Shown in pieces: positions 9,119-16,929 of a stretch of DNA of 64,000 nucleotides; position 1 is the first letter of the stretch, and every line of letters begins with the position of its first letter. The translations under genes were made by a program, and so were the position numbers. The DNA is taken from assembly GCA_900314725.1 (NCBI GenBank), contig OMWJ01000004.1, forward strand, positions 1 through 64,000, in the 5' to 3' direction. This stretch comes from an uncultured Bacteroidales bacterium. GTDB taxonomy: Bacteria > Bacteroidota > Bacteroidia > Bacteroidales > P3. The notes under the pieces are model-generated. The model did no database searches and was not told the DNA's origin. It was given only the letters and a program-made list of their open reading frames with translations.

Positions 9119-10762
9119 ATGAAAGACACGCAGGAAACTATATTTTGGGGACATATTGTTGATGTTGTAAGAAACAGAGTGTTTGACGGCAAAATTGTTG
9201 TCAAAGGAGATAAGATTGCAGATATTGTTGCAACAGAAGAACCTTTGAAAGACGTTCCTTATATTCTACCGGGCTTTGTTGATTCTCACATTCATATAGA
9301 AAGTTCTATGCTTTTACCTCATAATTTTGCACAAGCAGTGGTTAAACATGGAACTATTGCCTGTGTTTGCGATGCTCACGAAATAGCTAACGTGTTAGGC
9401 AGAGAAGGTGTGGAGTTTATGATAGAAGATGGCAAGCAATGTGATTTCTATTTCTTTAATGGAGTGCCTTCATGCGTGCCTGCAACAAGTTTTGAGACCT
9501 CTGGTGCAGAACTAAACAGCGAAGATGTAGAAGAACTGTTGAAGAACGAAAACATAACTCATCTTTCTGAAATGATGAACTACCCCGGAGTTATATCCAA
9601 CGATGAAGAAGTTATAAGTAAGATAGAACTTGCACATAAATACAACAAACCTATTGACGGGCATGCTCCTATGCTAAAAGGAGACGATTTAAAGATATAC
9701 TCTTCCTATAATATCAGCACAGATCACGAGTGCAACAGCATAGAAGAGGCAGAAGAAAAGCTATCCAACAACATAAAGATTCAAATAAGAGAAGGTTCTG
9801 CGGCGAAGAATTTTGATACGCTTCTGCCTTTGGTAGAGAAATACTCTGATAGATTGATGTTTTGTTCTGATGATAAACATCCTGATGATTTACTTCAGGG
9901 ACATATAAATCAATTAGTGAACAAAGCTCTACAAAAAGGTTATCCTCTTATTGATGTTCTAAAACTTGTAAGCCTTAATCCTATAAAACATTACAATCTT
10001 CCTTGTGGAATGTTACAAAAAGGAGATAATGCAGACTTTTTATTGATAAATAATCTTGAGGATTTTGATATTCTTGCTACATATATTAAAGGAAAAAAAG
10101 TCTATGATAGTAAAGAAAATCCTAAAGATAGCATTCAACAGCCAACAAAAGCGATAGAATACAATAATTTTAAGGCAGAAAAGATAGAGAAAAAAGACAT
10201 TGCTGTAGAGTATAAAGAAGAGAAAATAAATGCTATAGAGTGTTTTAATGGAGAACTATTTACAAAAAGAATAAAGATAGTCCCTAAGGTAGAAAATGGT
10301 TATTTGGTTTCAGACAAGGAAAAAGATATATTAAAAATAGTTGTCTTAAACAGGTATCATAAAGCAAAACCATCTGTTGCCTTCATTAAGGGAATAGGAT
10401 TGCAACAAGGAGCTATGTGTTCTACCGTTGCACATGATTCACATAATATAATTGCTGTTGGAGTTGAGGATGAAGATATTGTTGAAGCCATTAATCTTGT
10501 TGTAGAACATAAGGGAGGAATAGCTTTCGTGAATAAGGATGATAAAGACATACTTCCCCTTCCAATAGCAGGACTTATGGCAAACGAGAAGATAGAACAA
10601 GTGGCTAAAAACTATGATAGGATTAACAAAAAAGTAAAAACCTACACCAATAAACTGAATTCTCCTTATATGACTTTGGCTTTTATGGCTTTGCTTGTAA
10701 TTCCTGAGATAAAAATATCAGATAAAGGTTTGTTTGATGTAACAAGGTTTTCATTTATATAA
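9119..10762 (+). CDS. ade: Adenine deaminase
   Basis: Hydrolyses adenine to hypoxanthine and ammonia in purine salvage. 547 aa, amidohydrolase superfamily. LPGFVDSHIHIESSML gives the metal-binding HxH; CVCDAHEIANV, the HAP region (DGHAPML) and the CSDDKHPDD segment with the metal-binding Asp follow. The C-terminal adenine-deaminase domain has VAHDSHNIIAVGVEDEDI. No other in-frame start fits the family N-terminus, so ATG 9119 is kept although only 4 bases separate it from the -7 box. Confidence 0.94.
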   Translation: MKDTQETIFWGHIVDVVRNRVFDGKIVVKGDKIADIVATEEPLKDVPYILPGFVDSHIHIESSMLLPHNFAQAVVKHGTIACVCDAHEIANVLGREGVEFMIEDGKQCDFYFFNGVPSCVPATSFETSGAELNSEDVEELLKNENITHLSEMMNYPGVISNDEEVISKIELAHKYNKPIDGHAPMLKGDDLKIYSSYNISTDHECNSIEEAEEKLSNNIKIQIREGSAAKNFDTLLPLVEKYSDRLMFCSDDKHPDDLLQGHINQLVNKALQKGYPLIDVLKLVSLNPIKHYNLPCGMLQKGDNADFLLINNLEDFDILATYIKGKKVYDSKENPKDSIQQPTKAIEYNNFKAEKIEKKDIAVEYKEEKINAIECFNGELFTKRIKIVPKVENGYLVSDKEKDILKIVVLNRYHKAKPSVAFIKGIGLQQGAMCSTVAHDSHNIIAVGVEDEDIVEAINLVVEHKGGIAFVNKDDKDILPLPIAGLMANEKIEQVAKNYDRINKKVKTYTNKLNSPYMTLAFMALLVIPEIKISDKGLFDVTRFSFI

Positions 10763-10789
10763 AGAATACGATATAAAAAACTAAATAAT

Positions 10790-11680
10790 ATGAAAAGAAA
10801 CAGTTTAATTATTACTACACTACTGCTGATTTGCATTGTGTTTTTGTCTTGTAAAGAAGATAAATCTCCACTGATAGGAGCAGATAACTATGTTGTCTCT
10901 CAAAAGAATCCTCTCAAGAAAGAGAATAAACGTATAGTTTCAGTTTCTACACAAGTAACGGAAATTATTTGTGATTTAGGTTGTATGGATAGACTTGTGG
11001 CGAGAACAGATTTTTGCGATTATCCATTAGAAGTAACAAAAATACAAAGTATAGGAGGTGTAAGCAATCCAGATATAGAAAAGATTATCAGTCTTAATCC
11101 TGATGTGGTCATAACATCTTCTATGATGCCAAAGAAACTATTTGCTCTCTTGGAAAACGCTGGCTTACCTGTGATGTCTTTCAAAGAAAGCAATGAGATA
11201 GAAGGAATGTATAAGGTTATAGATATATTAGGCAAATTACTGCAAAGAGAAACTCAAGCCGACAGTCTTATAAATGATTGTAAGCAAAGACTACAAAAAA
11301 CTAAAGCTGCCTGCGACAGTATTCAAAAAGCAAAACATATTTCAAAACCTAAAGTATATTATGTTGTTGGCTTTGGTGCAAGTGGAGATTTTTCTGCAGG
11401 CAAGAATACTTATATAAATGAGATGTTCGCTTTAGCAGGTGCAGATAACATAGCAAAAGAAAGCATTAATTGGGTTTTTACAAAGGAACAGTTGTTTAAA
11501 AATGAACCTGATTATATTTTTATTCGTAAGGACGATGTAGAAAAGTTCTGTAATCTGTCTCCATATAATGAATTGAAGGCAGTAAAAGAACATCGTGTAA
11601 TAGGAGTAGATGGTATGGATGCACAGACTCCACGTAGTATTTCCTTAATAGAATTTATATCAAAGAAGATATATGAATAA
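10790..11680 (+). CDS. BtuF-like ABC transporter substrate-binding lipoprotein
   Basis: 296 aa, class III periplasmic binding fold (Peripla_BP_2) for cobalamin, haem or ferric chelates. The N-terminus has a lipoprotein signal with lipobox FLSC (Cys about 21). Hallmarks are VSTQVTEIICDLGCMDRLVARTD, SIGGVSNPDIEKIISLNPDVV and the C-lobe GADNIAKESINWVFTKEQLF. No permease or ATPase gene is adjacent, so the ligand cannot be told from context; it lies 27 bases downstream of ade. Vitamin B12 is the best guess from the CDYP region. Confidence 0.82.
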   Translation: MKRNSLIITTLLLICIVFLSCKEDKSPLIGADNYVVSQKNPLKKENKRIVSVSTQVTEIICDLGCMDRLVARTDFCDYPLEVTKIQSIGGVSNPDIEKIISLNPDVVITSSMMPKKLFALLENAGLPVMSFKESNEIEGMYKVIDILGKLLQRETQADSLINDCKQRLQKTKAACDSIQKAKHISKPKVYYVVGFGASGDFSAGKNTYINEMFALAGADNIAKESINWVFTKEQLFKNEPDYIFIRKDDVEKFCNLSPYNELKAVKEHRVIGVDGMDAQTPRSISLIEFISKKIYE

Positions 11681-11720
11681 GAAAAATGTGTCAGAATTTT
11701 AGATTGTCAGAAATTTAGAC

Positions 11721-11728
11721 TATTTTTG
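11721..11728 (+). promoter_or_regulatory. Putative promoter of the secreted deiminase
   Basis: TATTTTTG fits TAnnTTTG; start codon 37 bases downstream. No clear TTTG 19 bases upstream. Confidence 0.45.
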
Positions 11729-11765
11729 CAGAGTTATTTTTAAACAATAAAGCATATATAATTTT

Positions 11766-13913
11766 ATGAAAAAAGCGTATTTTACATTTTACTTACTTTT
11801 ATTTGTATCAATATTTGTTAGTAGTGCCTATGCACAAGTATCTGAACAGACTATTAAACAGAAAAGGGCGGAACTTTTGCGTCAGAGAGAGAATATGTCA
11901 AGTGAGGAAATAGAAAGAGAGTACAAGGAGATGAATATCTCACGTGTTCCTGCTAAACTTGATATTGCAGGTGTGGAGAAAATAAGTGCTGAGGATAAAA
12001 CAATAAAGTTCAGCAAGAAAGCATCAAACACATTGACTTCAATACCAGAAGATGCAATCTTTCCAATAGAGAGTGATGAGGTACAAGGAATACTTATGAC
12101 TTGGTCATATACAACCAAAACAGTCAGTGGTAATCAAAACGCCACCCCTCTTTTTGATGGTTGGGGAATTTATGGTTATAGCAATACTCTTGTTCCTGTT
12201 TATAGTGTTCCTGATGTTGCTACTAACAGCAGTTATGCAAAACTTTTTGGCAATCTTGCTAATGCAATACAACAACATACTCAAGTATGGATAAATGTTT
12301 GGTATGCTGATGATACTCTTACAATCAAGAACTTTATGCAAGACAGAGGAACTCCATTGACAAACTATCGTTTCTTTGTACATCCAGGAAATGCTTTCTG
12401 GTTCAGAGATTTTGGACCTGTTGCTTTCTATTATGGAGAAGATGATGAGATAGGTTTTCTTGACCTTGAATACTATGGAGGCAGACCTTTGGATAATGAT
12501 ATTCCTGTTAGAATTGCAGAAGACTTAGGCTTTCCTGTTTTTACTTCAACAATAGAATATGAAGGAGGAAATGTTCTTGTTGATGGTTTAGGAACCTTAT
12601 TTACTTCAACGGCTGTTTATGAAAGTAATATGGATTCTTATGGTCTGTATATTCAAGACCCTTCTACTCCAAGTCAAGTCTATGAACAGGAAAAGACACC
12701 TTTGACAACAGATCAAGTTGATGACAGTTTAAGATACCTTTTTAATCTTTCACGTCTAAAAGTCTTGCCATCCTTAACATATGACGGAGGAACAGGACAC
12801 ATTGATTTATATTGTGATATGTGGGAAGAGACAGGTTTTGTTGTTTCTCAGTATCCTCAGGGCCTATCAAATTGGAGCGATGCACAAAAGGTTGCAAAAA
12901 ATCTTGATACTCTTTTGAATATGGATGATTATTTTGGATGCAAATACTATGCTTCTCGTATTCCGTTGCCTGCAAAAAATAATGGAAACTACTATTCATC
13001 ACAATCAGAATACAACAGAGATTATACACGTTCTTTCTCCAATCATACATTTATCAACGATGGAATAGTACAGCCTGTTTTCTATGATTCAACCGCTGCA
13101 ACCACTTCTAAGAGAGGTGATATAGCAGGTAATCTTGCAGCTTTGGAGATTTTGAAACAAGCATATCCAGGCTATACTTTTGAAGAGGTAGATGTCAGAA
13201 GTTTTGATGGCTTTGGTGGAGCAATACATTGCATAACAAAACAAATACCTGCAGAAAATCCTATAAGAATATATCATCAACCAATAAGATATATCAACAC
13301 TGCACAAACCCAACCTTGGTATGCAACTCTAAATGCTTTAGTACAAAATCACAGTGGAATAGAAGTAGTCAGAATATACTACAGACATGCTGGTGAGTCT
13401 TCTTTCTCAGAGTTGGAGTGCGATTATTTGGGCGACAATATGTATATGGCAAACATTCCTTTAACACAAGAAGTTGCCAACGATACAATATCTTATTTCA
13501 TAATGGCTACTTCCAACAATGGAAAGACAATTACTAAGCCAATGACAGCACCAGAAGGCCTTTATTCTTTTGCTTATGGTACTCAAGTAGAGGGAGTGGT
13601 TCAGAACGATGTCTATGGTAATGGCACAAATCTTTGGGTTTCACTTGAAGGAGTAGAAGAGAATTTAGACGGAATAGGAGAGGTTTATCCTAATCCAGCA
13701 GAAGATGTAGCAACAATAAACTTCAATAACTTAAAAGGAGATTTGCGTTACAGTATTATAAATCTTAAAGGACAAGTTCTTGTGTCTGACAAGATAAAAG
13801 CAGGAGAACAAATGCTAAGCATAGATGTTTCTGCTTTGAAACAAGGAAACTATTGGATAAGTTTCACAGATGGTAACTTTTCTACAGTAAGAAAACTTGT
13901 CGTTGTAAAATAA
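11766..13913 (+). CDS. Secreted peptidylarginine/agmatine-deiminase-family protein with T9SS sorting domain
   Basis: 715 aa. Signal peptide to about residue 23; pentein-fold guanidino-modifying domain about 100-500; Ig-like segment about 515-605; T9SS type A sorting domain about 638-715 (VYPNPAEDV, ending KLVVVK). Candidate catalytic residues match the family: Asp215 (WFRDFG), His345 and Asp347 (GGTGHIDLY) and Cys489 (GGAIHCITKQIP). This is the domain order of the Porphyromonas gingivalis peptidylarginine deiminase PPAD. Of the two PPAD arginines that read a C-terminal Arg, one appears kept (Arg240 in GGRPLDND) and the other replaced by Gly, an alignment made by eye. It could act on protein arginine or on free agmatine. 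Exported across the outer membrane by inference. Confidence 0.85.
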   Translation: MKKAYFTFYLLLFVSIFVSSAYAQVSEQTIKQKRAELLRQRENMSSEEIEREYKEMNISRVPAKLDIAGVEKISAEDKTIKFSKKASNTLTSIPEDAIFPIESDEVQGILMTWSYTTKTVSGNQNATPLFDGWGIYGYSNTLVPVYSVPDVATNSSYAKLFGNLANAIQQHTQVWINVWYADDTLTIKNFMQDRGTPLTNYRFFVHPGNAFWFRDFGPVAFYYGEDDEIGFLDLEYYGGRPLDNDIPVRIAEDLGFPVFTSTIEYEGGNVLVDGLGTLFTSTAVYESNMDSYGLYIQDPSTPSQVYEQEKTPLTTDQVDDSLRYLFNLSRLKVLPSLTYDGGTGHIDLYCDMWEETGFVVSQYPQGLSNWSDAQKVAKNLDTLLNMDDYFGCKYYASRIPLPAKNNGNYYSSQSEYNRDYTRSFSNHTFINDGIVQPVFYDSTAATTSKRGDIAGNLAALEILKQAYPGYTFEEVDVRSFDGFGGAIHCITKQIPAENPIRIYHQPIRYINTAQTQPWYATLNALVQNHSGIEVVRIYYRHAGESSFSELECDYLGDNMYMANIPLTQEVANDTISYFIMATSNNGKTITKPMTAPEGLYSFAYGTQVEGVVQNDVYGNGTNLWVSLEGVEENLDGIGEVYPNPAEDVATINFNNLKGDLRYSIINLKGQVLVSDKIKAGEQMLSIDVSALKQGNYWISFTDGNFSTVRKLVVVK

Positions 13914-13946
13914 ACAGAAGAATAAACTTTAAAAAATATAAAGAAT

Positions 13947-14135
13947 ATGCCTCATTTAGGAATGCCCGAAATATTAGTTATTGCTTTGGTTGTTTTGTTA
14001 TTGTTTGGTGGAAGAAAGATTCCTCAGCTTATGAAAGGTTTAGGGAAAGGAGTCAAGAGTTTCAAAGATGGAATGAATGGCAAATTTGATGACGAAGACG
14101 AAAGTACTTCCGCTAACAAAACAGAAGAAAAGTAA
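13947..14135 (+). CDS. tatA: Sec-independent translocase subunit TatA/E
   Basis: 62 aa: one N-terminal membrane helix ([20 protein letters not shown]) with the FGxxK hinge, then an amphipathic helix ([16 protein letters not shown]) and an acidic tail, the standard TatA layout. It forms the pore-forming part of twin-arginine export of folded proteins in the inner membrane. tatC follows 40 bases later. It begins 33 bases after the deiminase stop and may be co-transcribed with it. Confidence 0.93.
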   Translation: MPHLGMPEILVIALVVLLLFGGRKIPQLMKGLGKGVKSFKDGMNGKFDDEDESTSANKTEEK

Positions 14136-14175
14136 TAATTTTCTATTCTTTTAATCTATTATTTAAGAATATCTT

Positions 14176-14934
14176 GTGGAAATTGAGAAGACTTTTTGGG
14201 AACATTTAGATGATTTGCGAGGTAATCTTATAGGGATTTTTGTTTGTCTGGTTATTGCCTTTGTGATCTCATTTGTTTTTAAAGATATTCTGTTTTCCAT
14301 TGTCTTCTATCCAACAGAAGAGAGTTTTCTTACTTATAAACTCATAGGCATAAAGCCTGTAAAGGTTCAGATGATAAGCACGGAGATAAGCACACAGATG
14401 ATGACGCACTTGAAGACTGCTTTGGTGTTCGCCATCATTTTGTCTTCTCCTTATATAATAAAGAGTTTGTTTTCTTTTATCTCTCCTGCTCTGTATGAAA
14501 AGGAGAAAAAATACTCTTTTCGTCTAATATTGGCTTCTTATCTTCTGTTTGTCTTGGGTACAGCAGTTAATTATTTTATTATATTCCCTGTAACTTTTAA
14601 CTTTCTTGCAGATTATCAAGTATCAAGTAAAGTGGTTACTCTTGTTTCTTTGCAATCCTATACCCAGACTCTTTTGATGATGACATTGGTGTTTGGTATT
14701 GTGTTTGAAATACCAGTATTAAGTTGGCTTTTGGCAAGATTTGGTTTGCTGAAATACAGATTTATGAAACGATATAGAAAACATGCCGTGGTGGTTATTC
14801 TTATTGCGGCCGCTATAATAACTCCTACCTCAGATATATTTACTCTTTCGGTTGTCTTCTTTCCTATATGGCTTCTGTATGAAGCAAGTATTCTGATAGT
14901 TAAAAGAGTGGGAGCAAGGAAGATAAAGGCTTAG
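14176..14934 (+). CDS. tatC: Sec-independent translocase subunit TatC
   Basis: 252 aa, six predicted membrane helices, twin-arginine signal receptor. FWEHLDDLRGNLIGI is the conserved N-terminal ExxxHLxELR-type region; VFGIVFEIPV is the conserved mid-protein FxxxFExP segment. The start is GTG 14176, since the next in-frame Met would remove the essential N-terminus. No TatB is seen, as is usual in Bacteroidota. Overlaps the end of the convergent gene by 4 bases. Confidence 0.94.
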   Translation: MEIEKTFWEHLDDLRGNLIGIFVCLVIAFVISFVFKDILFSIVFYPTEESFLTYKLIGIKPVKVQMISTEISTQMMTHLKTALVFAIILSSPYIIKSLFSFISPALYEKEKKYSFRLILASYLLFVLGTAVNYFIIFPVTFNFLADYQVSSKVVTLVSLQSYTQTLLMMTLVFGIVFEIPVLSWLLARFGLLKYRFMKRYRKHAVVVILIAAAIITPTSDIFTLSVVFFPIWLLYEASILIVKRVGARKIKA

Positions 14935-15602
14935 TATCTTTTTTTATCAGATTGGAAGAAATAAGTTACGCCTATGCTGAAACCTCTCCAACGATAGTTG
15001 TTCCATCTTCCGATATTGACAAAGCCCATTATATATTTTGCGTCCAATTCCCAGTGATGGTTGAAGTCATAACCAATGCCAAACATATAACCGACATCTT
15101 CTTTGTGTAGATTACCGTCTGCAAAGGTCTCAACCGTCTTGCTTACTCCAGCAGTGTAGTTCTCAGCATCTGTTGCATCGTTGTTGGTCCATGAGGTGTT
15201 GCCAAACATTCCGTAGGTGAAGAAAGGGGTTAAAGAAAATATGAACCCTCTGCCCAATCTCTCATCGCCAAATTTCAGTTCCAAGGTTGCTTCAAAATCC
15301 AAGAAGTATCCATCCACATCAACTGAGCCTTGCGGAAAAACAGATTTGTATCCTTTCTTCCAAAAGTTGAATGTAGGTTTGAAGTATAGGTTATACACCA
15401 GATGTTTTTCACCTGCAACGCCTACCTTTGCACCATATTGTTTTTCAATATACTTAGGTTGATTTACCCAATCGTATGTTGCATTTACATTGATACCGAA
15501 TTTCCATGGGTCTCTGCTCTCTTTTACCGTGCTAACCTCCATCTGAGCAAAAGTTTCATAACACAAGAGTACAGAAACTATTATTAATAAATACTTTTTC
15601 AT
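14931..15602 (-). CDS. Outer-membrane beta-barrel-like hypothetical protein
   Basis: 223 aa with a signal peptide (MKKYLLIIVSVLLCYETFAQ) and alternating aromatic/glycine strands typical of small outer-membrane barrels, ending in WRGFSIGVTYFFQSDKKRY with an aromatic-rich last strand. I do not recognise a named family. Preceded by a TAAATTTG promoter box and a word-repeat gap. Confidence 0.78.
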   Translation of the reverse strand: MKKYLLIIVSVLLCYETFAQMEVSTVKESRDPWKFGINVNATYDWVNQPKYIEKQYGAKVGVAGEKHLVYNLYFKPTFNFWKKGYKSVFPQGSVDVDGYFLDFEATLELKFGDERLGRGFIFSLTPFFTYGMFGNTSWTNNDATDAENYTAGVSKTVETFADGNLHKEDVGYMFGIGYDFNHHWELDAKYIMGFVNIGRWNNYRWRGFSIGVTYFFQSDKKRY

Positions 15603-15609
15603 CTGATAG

Positions 15610-15617
15610 CAAATTTA
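15610..15617 (-). promoter_or_regulatory. Putative promoter of the barrel-like gene
   Basis: Minus strand reads TAAATTTG, a TAnnTTTG box, 8 bases upstream of the start codon at 15602, again implying a very short or absent leader. Confidence 0.4.
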
Positions 15618-15671
15618 CTATCCTAATAACGCAAAGGAATAGAAATTATTTTGACAGAAAGCAACTCCTTG

Positions 15672-15800
15672 TCAAAAAAAGACTTCGTTTTAAGAAATAA
15701 AAACGAAGACTTTACACCTAAAAGACTTGGTTTTGCTGAAAAAAGATTAAGACTTTTTCGCAAAAAAAACTTGGTTTTCGCAAAAAAAAGTTTTAATTTT
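15672..15800. repeat. Intergenic word repeat, words CGAAGAC/GACTTCG and ACTTGG
   Basis: GACTTCGTTTT (15681-15691) faces its inverse AAAACGAAGAC (15700-15710). Then come TTTACACCTAAAA (the reverse of the spacer seen at 265 and 42098), GACTTGGTTTT (15724-15734) and ACTTGGTTTTCGC (15769-15781) separated by poly-A stretches. A 72-codon open frame runs through it but is built from the repeat and is not counted as a gene. Confidence 0.65.
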
Positions 15801-15847
15801 TTTTTCTTAAACCTTGATGAATGTAGATATTTAGTTAATCTCTTGAA

Positions 15848-16225
15848 TTACTCAGGGATTACTCTATGAGCCGTAACGGTCTCTCCATGTATAGTCATGA
15901 TTAGTTCTGTTTGAGTAAGTTTCTTAATAGTTGAGATTGATTCTTGACCATCTGTTTTTATATGAAGTTTGTTGTCACTAAGATACCACGTAAATTCACT
16001 CTCTTCTACTTCATCATATTCATAGTCATGGTAATAACTTGTTCCTGTTCCGTCTTGTTTGAATGTGGCAACGCTGTAAACATCTTCAGAATCTACTTTC
16101 CAAGAGCCGATAAGAAGAGATTTGTATTGAGAATAATCGGCATCATCATCTTCGCAAGCAGAAAAAGAAGCAATAGTTACTAAACCTATGCCAATAAGTA
16201 ATAATTTTTTAAACCATTTTTTCAT
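15848..16225 (-). CDS. Small lipoprotein, lipocalin-like
   Basis: 125 aa with a lipoprotein signal (SFSAC lipobox, Cys about 24) and an acidic linker CEDDDADYSQY. The body LLIGSWKVDSEDVYSVATFKQDGTGT followed by WYLSDNKLHI resembles the lipocalin-like domains common in Bacteroidales lipoproteins. Probably periplasmic or surface-anchored; ligand unknown. Confidence 0.75.
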   Translation of the reverse strand: MKKWFKKLLLIGIGLVTIASFSACEDDDADYSQYKSLLIGSWKVDSEDVYSVATFKQDGTGTSYYHDYEYDEVEESEFTWYLSDNKLHIKTDGQESISTIKKLTQTELIMTIHGETVTAHRVIPE

Positions 16226-16341
16226 ATTTTTATTTCTTCCTTTGTGATTTCTGAAAAGGAAAGGATGTTCCTTAATATCCGTTTATATTATTAAAAAAGT
16301 GTGAAATCACATACACAAGCGTGCAACACTTTGTTTTGAGT

Positions 16342-16863
16342 TTAGAATTCTATTCCTACACCTGCTGATAAAGACCAATAAGTTGTTGTAGCATATATAT
16401 TAAGAATTCCGAAATTAAGAACAAAAGCTGCTCCGAAATCAAAACCTCCGTCTCTGCTTGTAGCATGATATTTGTTATGAACTCCGCTTCCATCTATGGA
16501 GTAATCGCTTCCATCTGTTATACCTTCATTTACTTCTCCATATCCAATCATAGGAATTATACGAAAAGTTTTACTGAAAGGTATTTGATAGCCAATATGT
16601 GTTGCTATCCCTTGCTTATCGTGCCATGTGCCTACTTCTGTAGAGCTGTGATGAGCATTTGGATGCAGAAGAAAATCCACATATACTCCCCAAATAATTG
16701 CATTTATACCACCACCAAATAATGTCTGGCTTTTTCCTATTCCAACTTCTCCGAATTGAATACCGATAGCATATTTATTGTTATTAACTTCTGCAATACG
16801 GCTTTGAGCCATGACAGACAAACCTGTAATAAAAAATACAATAAGTACCAGTATTTTTCTCAT
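16342..16863 (-). CDS. Secreted or outer-membrane hypothetical protein
   Basis: 173 aa with a signal peptide (MRKILVLIVFFITGLSVMAQ) and short amphipathic strands rich in Gly and aromatic residues, ending YWSLSAGVGIEF with a terminal Phe as in outer-membrane barrels. Family not recognised. It has its own promoter box at 16895-16902. Confidence 0.75.
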   Translation of the reverse strand: MRKILVLIVFFITGLSVMAQSRIAEVNNNKYAIGIQFGEVGIGKSQTLFGGGINAIIWGVYVDFLLHPNAHHSSTEVGTWHDKQGIATHIGYQIPFSKTFRIIPMIGYGEVNEGITDGSDYSIDGSGVHNKYHATSRDGGFDFGAAFVLNFGILNIYATTTYWSLSAGVGIEF

Positions 16864-16894
16864 AATTAAGATAATTTTATGGTTTATAATACTG

Positions 16895-16902
16895 CAAAAT
16901 TA
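16895..16902 (-). promoter_or_regulatory. Putative promoter, minus strand
   Basis: Minus strand reads TAATTTTG, a perfect TAnnTTTG box, 32 bases upstream of the start codon at 16863. Confidence 0.5.
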
Positions 16903-16929
16903 ATCAATTTTTTGAAAAACAAGAATATT

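Noticed and set aside
15651-15869. 72-codon open frame on the plus strand
   Set aside because: Composed of the intergenic word repeat and Lys/Phe runs, no promoter or leader, overlaps the end of the minus-strand lipoprotein gene.
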